Both the position numbers and the translations under genes were made by a program. A stretch of DNA of 64,000 nucleotides, taken from assembly GCF_024362325.1 (NCBI RefSeq), contig NZ_CP101497.1, forward strand, positions 1,178,001 through 1,242,000, written 5' to 3'. The notes under the pieces are model-generated. The model did no database searches. It saw only the letters and a program-made list of their open reading frames with translations, and was not told the origin of the DNA. Origin of the DNA: Microcella humidisoli. GTDB lineage: Bacteria; Actinomycetota; Actinomycetes; Actinomycetales; Microbacteriaceae. Numbering within the stretch: the stretch's first letter is position 1; each line of letters begins with the position of its first letter. Below are positions 41,178-49,748 of this stretch, one piece after another.

Positions 41178-42620
41178 GTGAGCATCCACGTCGCCGCCAT
41201 CGATCTGGGCGCCACGAGCGGCCGGGTCATGCGCGCCATCGTCGACACGGACGCGCTCGACCTGGTCGAGGTCGCGCGCTTTCCGAACGGACCAGTGCAG
41301 CGCGACGACGGCCTGCACTGGGACATCAAGGCGCTGCGCGGACACATCCTCGCCGGGTTGCGGCAGGCCTTCCTCGACGACCCGCAGATCACCTCGATCG
41401 GCATCGACTCGTGGGCGGTCGACTACGCGCTGATGGCGGGCGAACGGATGCTCGCCGAGCCCTTCCACTACCGCGACGACCGCACCGCGCGCGGGGTCGC
41501 CGCGGTGCACGCCGTCGTGCCGCCCGACGAGCTCTATGCCCTCTCGGGCCTGCAGCACCTGCCGTTCAACACGGTCTTCCAGCTCGCCGCGGAGCCGCCC
41601 GAGCGGCTCGCCGCCGCCGACCACATGCTGCTCATCCCCGACCTGGTCGCCTTCTGGCTGACCGGTCGCGTAGTCGCCGAGGTCACCAACGCCTCCACCA
41701 CCGGGCTGCTCGACCCCCGCACCCGGCAGTGGAACGAGGCGCTCATCGCGCGCCTCGGGCTGCCGCGCGGGCTCTTTCCCGAGCTCGTGCAGCCGGGTGA
41801 CGATCTCGGGCCGCTGCGAGCTGACCTCGCCGCCGAGCTCGGTGCGCCTGCCGGAGTGCGGGTCACGGCCGTCGGATCCCACGACACGGCGTCGGCCGTC
41901 GTCGGCGTGCCCATGGTGCGGCCCGAGGCCGTCTACATCAGCTGCGGCACTTGGGGGCTCGTGGGGCTTGAGCTCGAGCATCCGGTGATCACCGACGACA
42001 GCCGCGCGGCGAACTTCACGAACGAGGGTGGCGTCGACGGCCGCGTGCGGTTCTTGCACAACGTCATGGGGCTGTGGTTGCTGAGCGAGTCGGTGCGCGC
42101 CTGGGAGGCGGAGTCAGGGTCGATCGACCTCAGCGCCCTGCTCGCCGAGGCCGCTGCCGTGACCGCGCCGATGCCGACCTTCGACGCCAACGACCCCCGG
42201 CTCATGCCCCCGGGCGACATGCCGGCCCGGATCGCTGAGCAGCTGCGCGAGCAGAGCTTCCCGGTCCCGCGGAGTCGTGCCGAGTTCACGCGCTGCATCA
42301 TCGAGAGCCTTGCGGTCGCGTTCGCCGATACGGTTCGGACGGCGCGTGGTCTTGCGAAGCGAGAGGTCGGGGTGATCCACCTGGTCGGCGGTGGGGCCCT
42401 CAATGCTCTCCTCTGCCAATTGGTGGCTGACCGCTCCGGGCTGCCCGTAAAGGCTGGGCCGGTGGAGGCGACCGCGATCGGCAACGTGCTCGTCCAGGCG
42501 AGGGCGGCAGACACGCGCGGTGTTCTGGGTGCTCATGCGACGGTCGAGCGACTGCGAGAAATCGTCGCCGCGTCGCACACTCCGGTTCAGTTCGCGCCTC
42601 GCCTCCCCGCGTTGAGGTGA
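41178..42620 (+). CDS. rhaB: Rhamnulokinase
   Basis: 480-residue FGGY-family sugar kinase from GTG 41178, phosphorylating L-rhamnulose at O1. The actin-like ATPase opening AAIDLGATSGRVM has the phosphate-binding Asp9; IGIDSWAVDYAL, ISCGTWGLVGLE and the C-terminal HLVGGGALNALLCQLVADR complete the two-domain fold. It completes the set isomerase, mutarotase, kinase and aldolase. Its stop overlaps the GH43 gene start (GTGA). Confidence 0.93.
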   Translation: MSIHVAAIDLGATSGRVMRAIVDTDALDLVEVARFPNGPVQRDDGLHWDIKALRGHILAGLRQAFLDDPQITSIGIDSWAVDYALMAGERMLAEPFHYRDDRTARGVAAVHAVVPPDELYALSGLQHLPFNTVFQLAAEPPERLAAADHMLLIPDLVAFWLTGRVVAEVTNASTTGLLDPRTRQWNEALIARLGLPRGLFPELVQPGDDLGPLRADLAAELGAPAGVRVTAVGSHDTASAVVGVPMVRPEAVYISCGTWGLVGLELEHPVITDDSRAANFTNEGGVDGRVRFLHNVMGLWLLSESVRAWEAESGSIDLSALLAEAAAVTAPMPTFDANDPRLMPPGDMPARIAEQLREQSFPVPRSRAEFTRCIIESLAVAFADTVRTARGLAKREVGVIHLVGGGALNALLCQLVADRSGLPVKAGPVEATAIGNVLVQARAADTRGVLGAHATVERLREIVAASHTPVQFAPRLPALR

Positions 42621-44236
42621 TCCGCTATAGGAACCCTGTCGTTCGGGGGACAGCACCTGACCCGTCCGTCGTCCGGGTCGGAGCCGACTTTTACCTCGTC
42701 ACGAGTTCATTCGAGCTCTTCCCGGGCCTCGTCATCCGGCACTCCACCGACCTCATCACGTGGACCGTGATCGGTGCAGCCGTCCAGCGGTCCTCGCAGG
42801 TGCGACGTGACGGGCAACCGGGGGCTGTGAGTCTGTTCGCGCCCACCATTCGCTATGGCGACGGACGATTCGTGATCGCGTGCACGAACGTCGCCCCCGG
42901 GCAGGGCAACTTCCTTGTGACCGCTGACGATCCAGCGGGCCCGTGGTCCGACGCGATCTGGGAGGACGAGGCCGGATTCGACCCGTCTCTTCTCCACGAT
43001 GACGGGCGATGGATCTACACGCGCCGCAGCCTCGACCCTCTTCCCGACGGTCGGCTCGGCCCCGTCGTGCAGGCGGAGATCGATATCGATTCTGGCGTGC
43101 TCGGCCCACTCGTCGCGGTTACCCCCGATCATCAAGGATGGTGCTCGAACGACATCGAGGGTCCGCACCTCTACCGCATCGGTGACTGGTACTACCTGTT
43201 CGCCGCCGAGGGCGGCACGTGGAAGGGTCACATGCAGACGGTCGCTCGGAGCCGAACCCCCTTCGGCCCCTTCGAGCCGTGTCCCGACAACCCCGTCCTT
43301 ACTCACCGTCATCGGGTCGGGCATCCGGTGCAGTCGGTCGGACACGCCGAACTGATCGATACTCCTGCCGGTGAGTGGTGGGCGCTGTGCCTCGGCACTC
43401 GACACCAGGGTTCCGGGCCCCTCACCGTGCACCACAACCTCGGTCGAGAGACGTTCCTCCTGCCGGTTGAGTGGCGTGACGGATGGCCGGTGCTCGGGGC
43501 GGAGGGTCGGGTCGACCTCGACATGGCTGTCGATCGTGAGCCTCTCCCCGCATCGCGCAGCACCCCGTCGGTGCGTGACCACGCCGCCGAGTGGCGCACG
43601 CTCGGTGACCCCGGTCGATGGCTCGCTGCCGATGCGATGACTGTCGCCGTCCCGGTCGGTCTACGCTGGGACGCGTCGATCTCCGACGCACTCTCCCGTG
43701 CCGCTCCGATCGGGGCCCGGCTGTCGGCTCAGCTCGAAGACGAGCACCGTCAGGTTGTCGAGCTCGGTCTGCCGACGATCGGGGAATCCGATGCGGCCGT
43801 CGGTGGGGGCTTCTGGTCCGATGCGGAGCACTGGTGTGCGATCACCGTTCGCGTGATGGGTGGTGATGTCGAGGTGGTCGCTGAGCTCTGCATCGATGAC
43901 GTGCGCTCCCGGGAGACCCGAAAGATGCCGCTCACGTCCGTGAGCGCGAAGGTTCTGCTGGAACTCGATGCTCGGCCCGAGCGCTATCGCGTTGCCCTAC
44001 ACGACTCTGCAGGGCGCGAACTCGCCACGGTCCGCTGTCGCGCGCGGCTGTTCTCGGCAGAAGCCACCGAGTGGTTCACGGGCGTGCACTTGATGCTGGT
44101 GGCGGCAGCGCCGGATCGAGCTTCCGATGCAGACGGACTGCCGGTCGAGATCGTCGTGACCGTGCACGAATCTGCTGCCGTACCGCCCTTGGGCGCCACC
44201 GACATCGCGACCGCGGCAGTCGCTCCCGCCCTCTGA
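42617..44236 (+). CDS. GH43 beta-xylosidase / alpha-L-arabinofuranosidase
   Basis: 539 residues without signal peptide. Five-bladed propeller with the GH43 triad: Asp15 in APDPSVV, Asp122 in GFDPSLL and Glu181 in NDIEGPHLY. A C-terminal beta-sandwich of about 200 residues, as in the GH43 two-domain xylosidases, follows from about 330. The substrate would be a xyloside or arabinoside. It starts at GTG 42617 inside the rhaB stop, so it is coupled to rhamnose use although it acts on other sugars, which suggests that the natural substrate carries both rhamnose and pentose units. Confidence 0.9.
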   Translation: MIRYRNPVVRGTAPDPSVVRVGADFYLVTSSFELFPGLVIRHSTDLITWTVIGAAVQRSSQVRRDGQPGAVSLFAPTIRYGDGRFVIACTNVAPGQGNFLVTADDPAGPWSDAIWEDEAGFDPSLLHDDGRWIYTRRSLDPLPDGRLGPVVQAEIDIDSGVLGPLVAVTPDHQGWCSNDIEGPHLYRIGDWYYLFAAEGGTWKGHMQTVARSRTPFGPFEPCPDNPVLTHRHRVGHPVQSVGHAELIDTPAGEWWALCLGTRHQGSGPLTVHHNLGRETFLLPVEWRDGWPVLGAEGRVDLDMAVDREPLPASRSTPSVRDHAAEWRTLGDPGRWLAADAMTVAVPVGLRWDASISDALSRAAPIGARLSAQLEDEHRQVVELGLPTIGESDAAVGGGFWSDAEHWCAITVRVMGGDVEVVAELCIDDVRSRETRKMPLTSVSAKVLLELDARPERYRVALHDSAGRELATVRCRARLFSAEATEWFTGVHLMLVAAAPDRASDADGLPVEIVVTVHESAAVPPLGATDIATAAVAPAL

Positions 44237-44273
44237 TGGCAGTGCACCGTCGCTGACCTCTACGCTCGAGACC

Positions 44274-45116
44274 GTGACCCCCGTGCTCGATCGACCCGGC
44301 GTCGTGCTCGGCATCGCCGCCCTCGTGCTCAACGAGGGCGCGACCGACGAGAACGCGCGCACCGTGATCGCGGCGGCCGTCGACGACGGCGTGCTCGCGC
44401 TCGACACGGCGCGAGCCTACGCGCGCGTCGACGACGACGGCGTGGGCGAGCGGCTCGCGGCCGAGGGCCGCGAACGGCGCCCGGGGCTTCCGATCATCAC
44501 GAAGGCCGGACACTACCGGGCGGGAGCCTCGGCCTGGCACTCCGACGGCGGCGTCGACCGGATGCGCGCCGACGCCGCGCGCAGCGTCGAGCTGCTCGGC
44601 GGCCCCCTCGACCTCCTGCTGCTGCACCGTGCCGACCGTGTCGACGACCTCGAGGAGTCGGTGGCGACGCTCGCCGCGCTGCGGGAGGAGGGGCTCGCGC
44701 GCGCCGTCGGGCTGTCGAACGCGTCGACCGAGCTCATCGACCGCGCGCTCGCGGTCGCGCCGATCGACGCGGTGCAGAACCGCCTCGGCCTGGGCGTCGA
44801 CAGCTTCGCCGAGTATCGGCACTGCCGCGATGCCGGCATCGACTTCTTCGGCTACGCGCCGTTCGGCGGCCCCCGCGCCGCGCCCCTCGCCACACGCGTT
44901 CCGCACGTCGCCGCGCTCGCGACGCAGCGCGCGGCCTCGGTGCACCGCCTGACGCTCGCCGCCGTGCTCGACGTGCTGCCCGGCTACTGGCCGGTCATCG
45001 GCTCGACCCGGGTCGAGTCGGTGCGCGATGCGATCGGCGCCATGGCCGAGCCGGTCGACGATGAGCTGCGGCAGGCGCTGCTCGGCGACCTCGCGTCGCG
45101 CGGCGTCGCCGTCTAG
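44274..45116 (+). CDS. Aldo/keto reductase family protein
   Basis: 280-residue (beta/alpha)8 NADPH-dependent oxidoreductase from GTG 44274, with TACGCT 7 nt upstream. The catalytic tetrad is visible as Asp44 and Tyr48 (LDTARAYAR), Lys77 (ITKAGH) and His117 (LLLHRAD). The D-threo-aldose-1-dehydrogenase-like subgroup is likely from NASTELIDRAL and VIGSTRVESVRDAI. It may reduce or oxidise sugars released by the neighbouring pathways. Its stop codon overlaps that of the convergent MarR gene in the palindrome CTAG. Confidence 0.87.
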   Translation: MTPVLDRPGVVLGIAALVLNEGATDENARTVIAAAVDDGVLALDTARAYARVDDDGVGERLAAEGRERRPGLPIITKAGHYRAGASAWHSDGGVDRMRADAARSVELLGGPLDLLLLHRADRVDDLEESVATLAALREEGLARAVGLSNASTELIDRALAVAPIDAVQNRLGLGVDSFAEYRHCRDAGIDFFGYAPFGGPRAAPLATRVPHVAALATQRAASVHRLTLAAVLDVLPGYWPVIGSTRVESVRDAIGAMAEPVDDELRQALLGDLASRGVAV

Positions 45117-45574
45117 CGCGCGTCGGGCGTCGAGGGGTTTGTCGTCGCGAGGTCGTCGCGCCCGAGGCGATCCGCCACCACGGTCAGCAGCCGGGTCAGC
45201 TCGGCGGCCTCGTCGGGCGTGAGGCCGGCGGCCGTGAGCGCGCTCAACTCGGCCCACACGGCGCCGACGTGCGCGGCCGCATCCCTGCCCTGATCGGTGA
45301 GGCTCACGAGCTTGGCGCGCGCGTCACGCGGGTCGGCCATGCGTTCGGCGAACCCGGCGGCCTCGAGCCGCCCGACCATCTTGGCGATGGTGGGCGGCTC
45401 GACGCCGAGAATGCGGGCGAGCTGCACCTGCGTGGCCGACCCCCGCTTCGCCAGGATGCTGAGTAGCAACTCTTGACCGGGGTGCAGTCCGAGCGGCGCA
45501 AGGGCGAGGGCCGCGCGGCGGCGGTGGGCCCGCGCGGCGGCCATGAGCGCCTTATCGAGTCGAGACGGCTGCAT
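45113..45574 (-). CDS. MarR-family regulator
   Basis: 153-residue winged-helix regulator. LHPGQELLLSILAKRGSATQVQLARIL and VEPPTIAKMVGRLEAAGFAERMAD form the DNA-binding domain, with the wing DPRDARAKLVSLTDQG. It overlaps the upstream membrane-protein gene by 23 nt, implying one operon. A 30-bp imperfect palindrome in the divergent promoter upstream of that gene is a plausible operator. Confidence 0.92.
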   Translation of the reverse strand: MQPSRLDKALMAAARAHRRRAALALAPLGLHPGQELLLSILAKRGSATQVQLARILGVEPPTIAKMVGRLEAAGFAERMADPRDARAKLVSLTDQGRDAAAHVGAVWAELSALTAAGLTPDEAAELTRLLTVVADRLGRDDLATTNPSTPDAR

Positions 45575-45980
45575 TGCCCTTCGCTCTCGAGTGGATGACG
45601 GCGTTGCCGACGACCACGACTGTACCGGTGACGAGGTGCATGACGATGAGCGTCGCGACGCCCGTGGCGGTGACGGCCGCGGTCGTGCCGAAGAGCGAGA
45701 GCAGCGTCACGATCGCGCCGGCGATGACGAACACGAGGATGCCGCGCCGGGGGAGGACGCGGACGATGATGAGCGTTCCGACGGCGGCGAGCAGAGCGCC
45801 GACGATGCTCGCGGCGATCGTGGGCAGGGCGTCGACCACGAGGGTCATGCCCTGCTGGTCGACGACGATGAGCTCGCCGTTGGCAGCCGTGCCGCTCAGC
45901 ACGACGACGAGGTTGGCGGCGATCGCGACGAGGGCGGTGGTCCAGAGGGCGAGCAGGGCGGGGCGCAGCAGTGGTCGCAT
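45552..45980 (-). CDS. Four-helix membrane protein (DUF6069-like)
   Basis: 142 residues from ATG 45980, chosen because GAGGAA lies just upstream; ATG 45992 would add four residues. Four hydrophobic helices: ALLALWTTALVAIAANLVVV, a second after TLVVDALPTIAASIV, a third from RGILVFVIAGAIVTLLSLF and a fourth ending in VVVGNAVI. This matches the small actinobacterial membrane family often placed beside MarR or TetR genes; the function is unknown. It is co-transcribed with the MarR gene. Confidence 0.7.
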   Translation of the reverse strand: MRPLLRPALLALWTTALVAIAANLVVVLSGTAANGELIVVDQQGMTLVVDALPTIAASIVGALLAAVGTLIIVRVLPRRGILVFVIAGAIVTLLSLFGTTAAVTATGVATLIVMHLVTGTVVVVGNAVIHSRAKGNAAVSTR

Positions 45981-46015
45981 GGGGTTCCTCATTCCGGAGG
46001 GGGACAGGGTCGTCA

Positions 46016-46045
46016 GGAATAACGTTAGCCGGCTATGTATATTCC
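46016..46045. promoter_or_regulatory. 30-bp imperfect palindrome in a divergent promoter
   Basis: The centre TAGCCGGCTA (46026-46035) is a perfect palindrome and the outer arms GGAATA and TATTCC match as well. It lies between the divergent membrane-protein/MarR operon and the alpha/beta hydrolase gene. A MarR dimer would fit such a site. Confidence 0.5.
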
Positions 46046-46073
46046 CGCGGCGTCGATCGCACATAATCAGCGC

Positions 46074-47309
46074 ATGACCCTGCGCGAGCGCACCGCCGCC
46101 CTCGCGCGGCCCGCGCTCGTCGTCGTCGGCGGTCTCGCGGCCCTCGGGCTCGCGCTCGTCGCGCTCGGAGCGCTCGCTCCCGCTCTTCCGCTGCTCGGTC
46201 TCGCGGGGCGCTGGCACGTGCTGACCCTCGGTGGGTGGGGTGCCGCCGCCGGCCTCGCCCTCGCCGCCGGGCTCGCGGGCCTCGCCCGTGGCGGCCGCCG
46301 CTCGAGCGCCCGCCTCGCCGGTCGCGCGGGCCGCCGCGTCACCGCCGGGCTCGCGGCGCTCGCGCTCATCGCCTCGAGCGTGCTCGCCTCGGCGCTCGCC
46401 ACGACCGCGTCCTTCGCGGCGGCTCAGGGGGCGACCGTGTCGGCGTTCGGGTTCGCGTCGGGCGGCCCCTCGCTCTCGGCCGCCCCCGACGCGAGCCAGG
46501 TCTACCTCGTCGACGACGACGGTCGAGAGTTGCGCGTCGACGTCTACCTGCCCGGCTCGGCGGCGCCGCGCGAGCCGTTGCCCGCGGTCGTCGTCGTGCA
46601 CGGCGGGGGCTGGATGCTGCACGACCGCACACGGCAGTCCGACTCGCTGCGTCGGCTGGCCGACTCCGGGCTCGTCGTGCTCGCGATCGACTACACGCTC
46701 GCCACGCGCAACCGCCCCACCTGGAACATCGCCGGCGACCAGGTGGCGTGCGCGCTCGTCTGGACGGCCGAGCACGCTGACCGGTACGGGGTGGATGCGC
46801 GGCGCATCGTGCTCGCCGGATCCTCGGCCGGCGGCGGCCTCGCCCTCACCACGGGATACCGGGCGGCGGCAGGCACCGCGACCTCGGCGTGCGGCGGCGC
46901 CGTGCCCGTGCCGGCGGGGGTCGCGGGCGCGGTTCCCGTCGTCGACCCCGCGGGGTTCCACGCGAACCCCGACCCGTTCATGAGCCGCTACTCGCGCACG
47001 ATGACCGAGCGGTATCTCGGGGGCGCACCGGGGGAGCATCCGGATCGCATCGCCGCGACGACCACCCTGACGCACCTGGCCGCGGATGCGCCGCCGACGC
47101 TGCTGCTGACCGTCGAGCACGATCACCTCGTGCCCGCCGACGGCGCGCGCGAGCTCGCGGCCGCTGCGCTGGCGCTCGGCGTGCCGGTGGAGCGCGTTGA
47201 GGTGCCCTTCGCCGACCACGGCGTGCTCGTGCCCTCGACGGGGGTGGGCGCGAGCATCTGGCGGGCCGCGCTGCTGCGCTTCGCGCTCGACGTCGACCCG
47301 GTCGGCTGA
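46074..47309 (+). CDS. Membrane-anchored alpha/beta hydrolase
   Basis: 411 residues from ATG 46074 (CATAAT box 6 nt upstream). Three N-terminal hydrophobic helices (residues about 10-125) precede a hydrolase domain: HGGGW oxyanion motif, GSSAGGG nucleophile elbow, TVEHDHLVP with the Asp and FADHGVLV with the His. The hydrolase domain probably faces outward. It resembles lipase/esterase or BD-FAE-like enzymes. It is divergent from the MarR operon, possibly sharing its operator. Confidence 0.85.
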   Translation: MTLRERTAALARPALVVVGGLAALGLALVALGALAPALPLLGLAGRWHVLTLGGWGAAAGLALAAGLAGLARGGRRSSARLAGRAGRRVTAGLAALALIASSVLASALATTASFAAAQGATVSAFGFASGGPSLSAAPDASQVYLVDDDGRELRVDVYLPGSAAPREPLPAVVVVHGGGWMLHDRTRQSDSLRRLADSGLVVLAIDYTLATRNRPTWNIAGDQVACALVWTAEHADRYGVDARRIVLAGSSAGGGLALTTGYRAAAGTATSACGGAVPVPAGVAGAVPVVDPAGFHANPDPFMSRYSRTMTERYLGGAPGEHPDRIAATTTLTHLAADAPPTLLLTVEHDHLVPADGARELAAAALALGVPVERVEVPFADHGVLVPSTGVGASIWRAALLRFALDVDPVG

Positions 47310-47380
47310 CCCGCGATCGACCGTGCTCCGCCCGGCGCCGCTGCGGCCGCGTGCCGTGACCCGATCGAAATATGTTGTTG

Positions 47381-47453
47381 TTGACAGCAATTAGACCCCG
47401 ACGTATATTCGGGATGTCCGGATCACTTTCGGCAAAGATGTCGAAACTTTCGA
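47381..47453 (+). promoter_or_regulatory. Near-consensus promoter and operator of the xylan operon
   Basis: TTGACA (47381-47386), 17-nt spacer, TATATT (47404-47409) is the best sigma-70-like promoter of the window. Downstream, TCGAAACTTTCGA (47441-47453) is a perfect palindrome about a central C, and a related CTTTCGGCAAAG lies at 47426-47437. The palindrome recurs, with one change, before the LacI gene at 55283. Confidence 0.75.
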
Positions 47454-47461
47454 GAGGTTCA

Positions 47462-48757
47462 ATGATGAACAAGAGAGCAGCAACTCGCTGGGCTGCGATC
47501 GCCGCGGTCAGCGTGACCGTCGGGGCCCTCGCAGCCTGCACCCCCGCCGATGACAACGCCGGAAAGGGTGACGGCGTCACCATCCGGTGGTGGCACAACG
47601 CCACGTCTGACCCGCTGCAGGGTCTCTGGGCCGATGTGGCCGCCGAGTTCGAGGCGGCCAACCCCGGCGTCACCGTCGAGGTCACCGGCTACCAGAACGA
47701 AGACCTGCAGCGCACCCTGATTCCGAACGCGCTGCAGTCGGGGGATGCACCGGACGTGTTCCAGGTGTGGCCCGGTGGCGAGGTGCGCGCCCAGGCCGAG
47801 GCGGGCTACCTGCGCGACCTCACCGAGGACGCCGCCGACCTGATCGCCGAGATCGGCGGAGCGGTCAAGCCGTGGGAGGTCGACGGCGCCCAGTACGCGC
47901 TGCCGTTCTCGTTCGGCGTCACGGGCATCTGGTACAACAAGGACCTCTTCGCCCAGGCCGGCATCGACGCGCCGCCGGAGACCCTCGACGAGCTCGTCGA
48001 GGCCAACGAGGCGCTCAAGGCCGAGGGCATCACCCCCATCGCAGTCGGCGCGGGCGACCTGTGGCCGGCCGGTCACTGGTGGTACCAGTTCGCGCTCAAC
48101 GCCTGCTCGGTCGAGACCCTGCAGACCGCGATCCCGGCGCGCGAGTTCGACGACCCGTGCTGGATCGAGGCGGGCGAGAACCTCGAAGAGTTCCTCGCCA
48201 CCGAGCCCTTCAACGACGGCTTCCTCGCGACGCCGGCGCAGACGGGTGCCGACAGCTCGGCCGGTCTCGTCGCGAACGGCAACGTCGCCATGGAGTTCAT
48301 GGGTCCGTGGAACTCGGGCGTCATCGGCTCGCTCACGGCCGACACCACGGTTCCCGAGTTCCTCGGATGGTTCCCCTTCCCGACCGTCCCCGGCGGCGAG
48401 GGCGACCCGACCGTCACGATGGGCGGCGGCGACGGCTTCGGTGTCAGCGCTGACGCGCCCGACATCGCGGTCGAGCTGCTGAAGTACATCCACAGCGCCG
48501 AGGTGCAGCAGCGCTTCGCCGAGACCGGAGCCGGCATTGCCGCGCACCCGGCCGCGGCCGACAGCCTGAGCGACCCGAACCTCCAGCAGATCGCGAGCGG
48601 TCTCGCCGGATCGTCGTTCGTGCAGCTGTGGCTCGACAGCGCCCTCGGCCCGGAGTTCGGCAACCCGCTGAACCAGGCCATCGTGAACATCTTCGGTGGC
48701 GTGGGTACTCCCGAAGACGTCGTGACGGCGCTGAAGGACACGGCCGCCGCGCTGTAA
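47462..48757 (+). CDS. Sugar ABC transporter substrate-binding lipoprotein (xylo-oligosaccharide type)
   Basis: 431 residues from ATG 47462, after GAGAGG. Signal peptide with lipobox VGALAAC, then the family 1 solute-binding fold: IRWWHNATSDPLQGLWADVAAEF, DVFQVWPGGEVR, YALPFSFGVTGIWYNKDLF and GGGDGFGVSADAPD. First gene of an operon with two permeases, GH3 and GH10, so it probably binds xylo-oligosaccharides. This is inferred from the linked enzymes. Confidence 0.92.
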   Translation: MMNKRAATRWAAIAAVSVTVGALAACTPADDNAGKGDGVTIRWWHNATSDPLQGLWADVAAEFEAANPGVTVEVTGYQNEDLQRTLIPNALQSGDAPDVFQVWPGGEVRAQAEAGYLRDLTEDAADLIAEIGGAVKPWEVDGAQYALPFSFGVTGIWYNKDLFAQAGIDAPPETLDELVEANEALKAEGITPIAVGAGDLWPAGHWWYQFALNACSVETLQTAIPAREFDDPCWIEAGENLEEFLATEPFNDGFLATPAQTGADSSAGLVANGNVAMEFMGPWNSGVIGSLTADTTVPEFLGWFPFPTVPGGEGDPTVTMGGGDGFGVSADAPDIAVELLKYIHSAEVQQRFAETGAGIAAHPAAADSLSDPNLQQIASGLAGSSFVQLWLDSALGPEFGNPLNQAIVNIFGGVGTPEDVVTALKDTAAAL

Positions 48758-48763
48758 CCACTG

Positions 48764-49747
48764 ATGACTGATCACCTGACGGCAGGGCCCGCGGTCTCCG
48801 CGGGCCCTGCCCCCACGCCGCCCACCGTCCGCCCCGCCGTGCCGCGCCGCCGCGCGGGAACCGGCCGCAAGTGGCTCGAGATCGCGCTCTTCGCCGGCCC
48901 GGCCCTCATCGTCTTCGTCACCTTCGTGATCGCGCCCGTCGTGCTCGCAGGGGTGTACAGCCTCTACAACTGGAACGGCCTCGGTCCGCTCGAGCGCTTC
49001 GTCGGATTCGACAACTACATCCGCGCGTTCAGCGACCCGCAGTTCCTCAGCGCGATCGGCAACAACGGCACGATCCTCGTCGCCTCCGTGCTCATCCAGG
49101 GCCCTCTCGCCATCAGCATCGCGCTGCTGCTCAACCGCAAACTGCCCGGCCGCGCCCTCATCCGCGCCCTCATCTTCGTTCCCTACGTGCTCGCCGAAGT
49201 CATCGCGGGCCTCTCGTGGAAGCTGCTGCTCTCGCCGCGCGGCGGCGTCAACGCCCTGCTCGAAGCGATGGGCCTCGGCGCGTTCACACAGCCGTGGCTC
49301 GCCAACCCCGACATCGCGCTGTGGGTGATGTTCAGCATCCTGACCTGGAAGTATCTGGGCTTCGCGATCCTGCTCATGCTCGCCGGACTGCAGGGGGTGC
49401 CCGAAGAACTGCACGAGGCCGCCGCGATCGACGGCGCCAACTGGTGGCAGATCCAAACCCGCATCACGCTGCCCTTGCTCGCGCCGACCATTCGCATCTG
49501 GATCTTCCTGTCGATGATCGGCTCGCTGCAGCTGTTCGACATGGTCTGGGTCACCACGAAGGGCGGGCCGGTCGGCGCGACCAACACGATGGCCGTCTAC
49601 CTGATCCAGTACGGGCAGGGCCAGTACGGCTACGGCAGCGCGATCGCCGTGATCCTCTTCGCCATCTCGCTCGCCGTCGCGCTGCTGTACCAGCGGTTCG
49701 CGATGCGACGCGACCTGGCCGGTGCTGTGACGAGCGGAGTTCGCTGA
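48764..49747 (+). CDS. Sugar ABC transporter permease (MalF-like)
   Basis: 327 residues with a Pro/Ala-rich cytosolic N terminus of about 40 residues and six transmembrane helices beginning LEIALFAGPALIVFVTFV. The ATPase-docking EAA loop HEAAAIDGANWWQIQTRITLP is intact. It starts 6 nt after the binding-protein gene and ends 1 nt before the next permease gene. There is no cognate ATPase gene in the operon. Confidence 0.92.
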   Translation: MTDHLTAGPAVSAGPAPTPPTVRPAVPRRRAGTGRKWLEIALFAGPALIVFVTFVIAPVVLAGVYSLYNWNGLGPLERFVGFDNYIRAFSDPQFLSAIGNNGTILVASVLIQGPLAISIALLLNRKLPGRALIRALIFVPYVLAEVIAGLSWKLLLSPRGGVNALLEAMGLGAFTQPWLANPDIALWVMFSILTWKYLGFAILLMLAGLQGVPEELHEAAAIDGANWWQIQTRITLPLLAPTIRIWIFLSMIGSLQLFDMVWVTTKGGPVGATNTMAVYLIQYGQGQYGYGSAIAVILFAISLAVALLYQRFAMRRDLAGAVTSGVR

Positions 49748-49748
49748 C

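Noticed and set aside
38952..42059. 1035-codon minus-strand frame across the rhamnose operon
   Set aside because: Entirely opposite the aldolase/SDR and rhaB genes, with His/Arg/Val-rich low-complexity sequence; a shadow frame.
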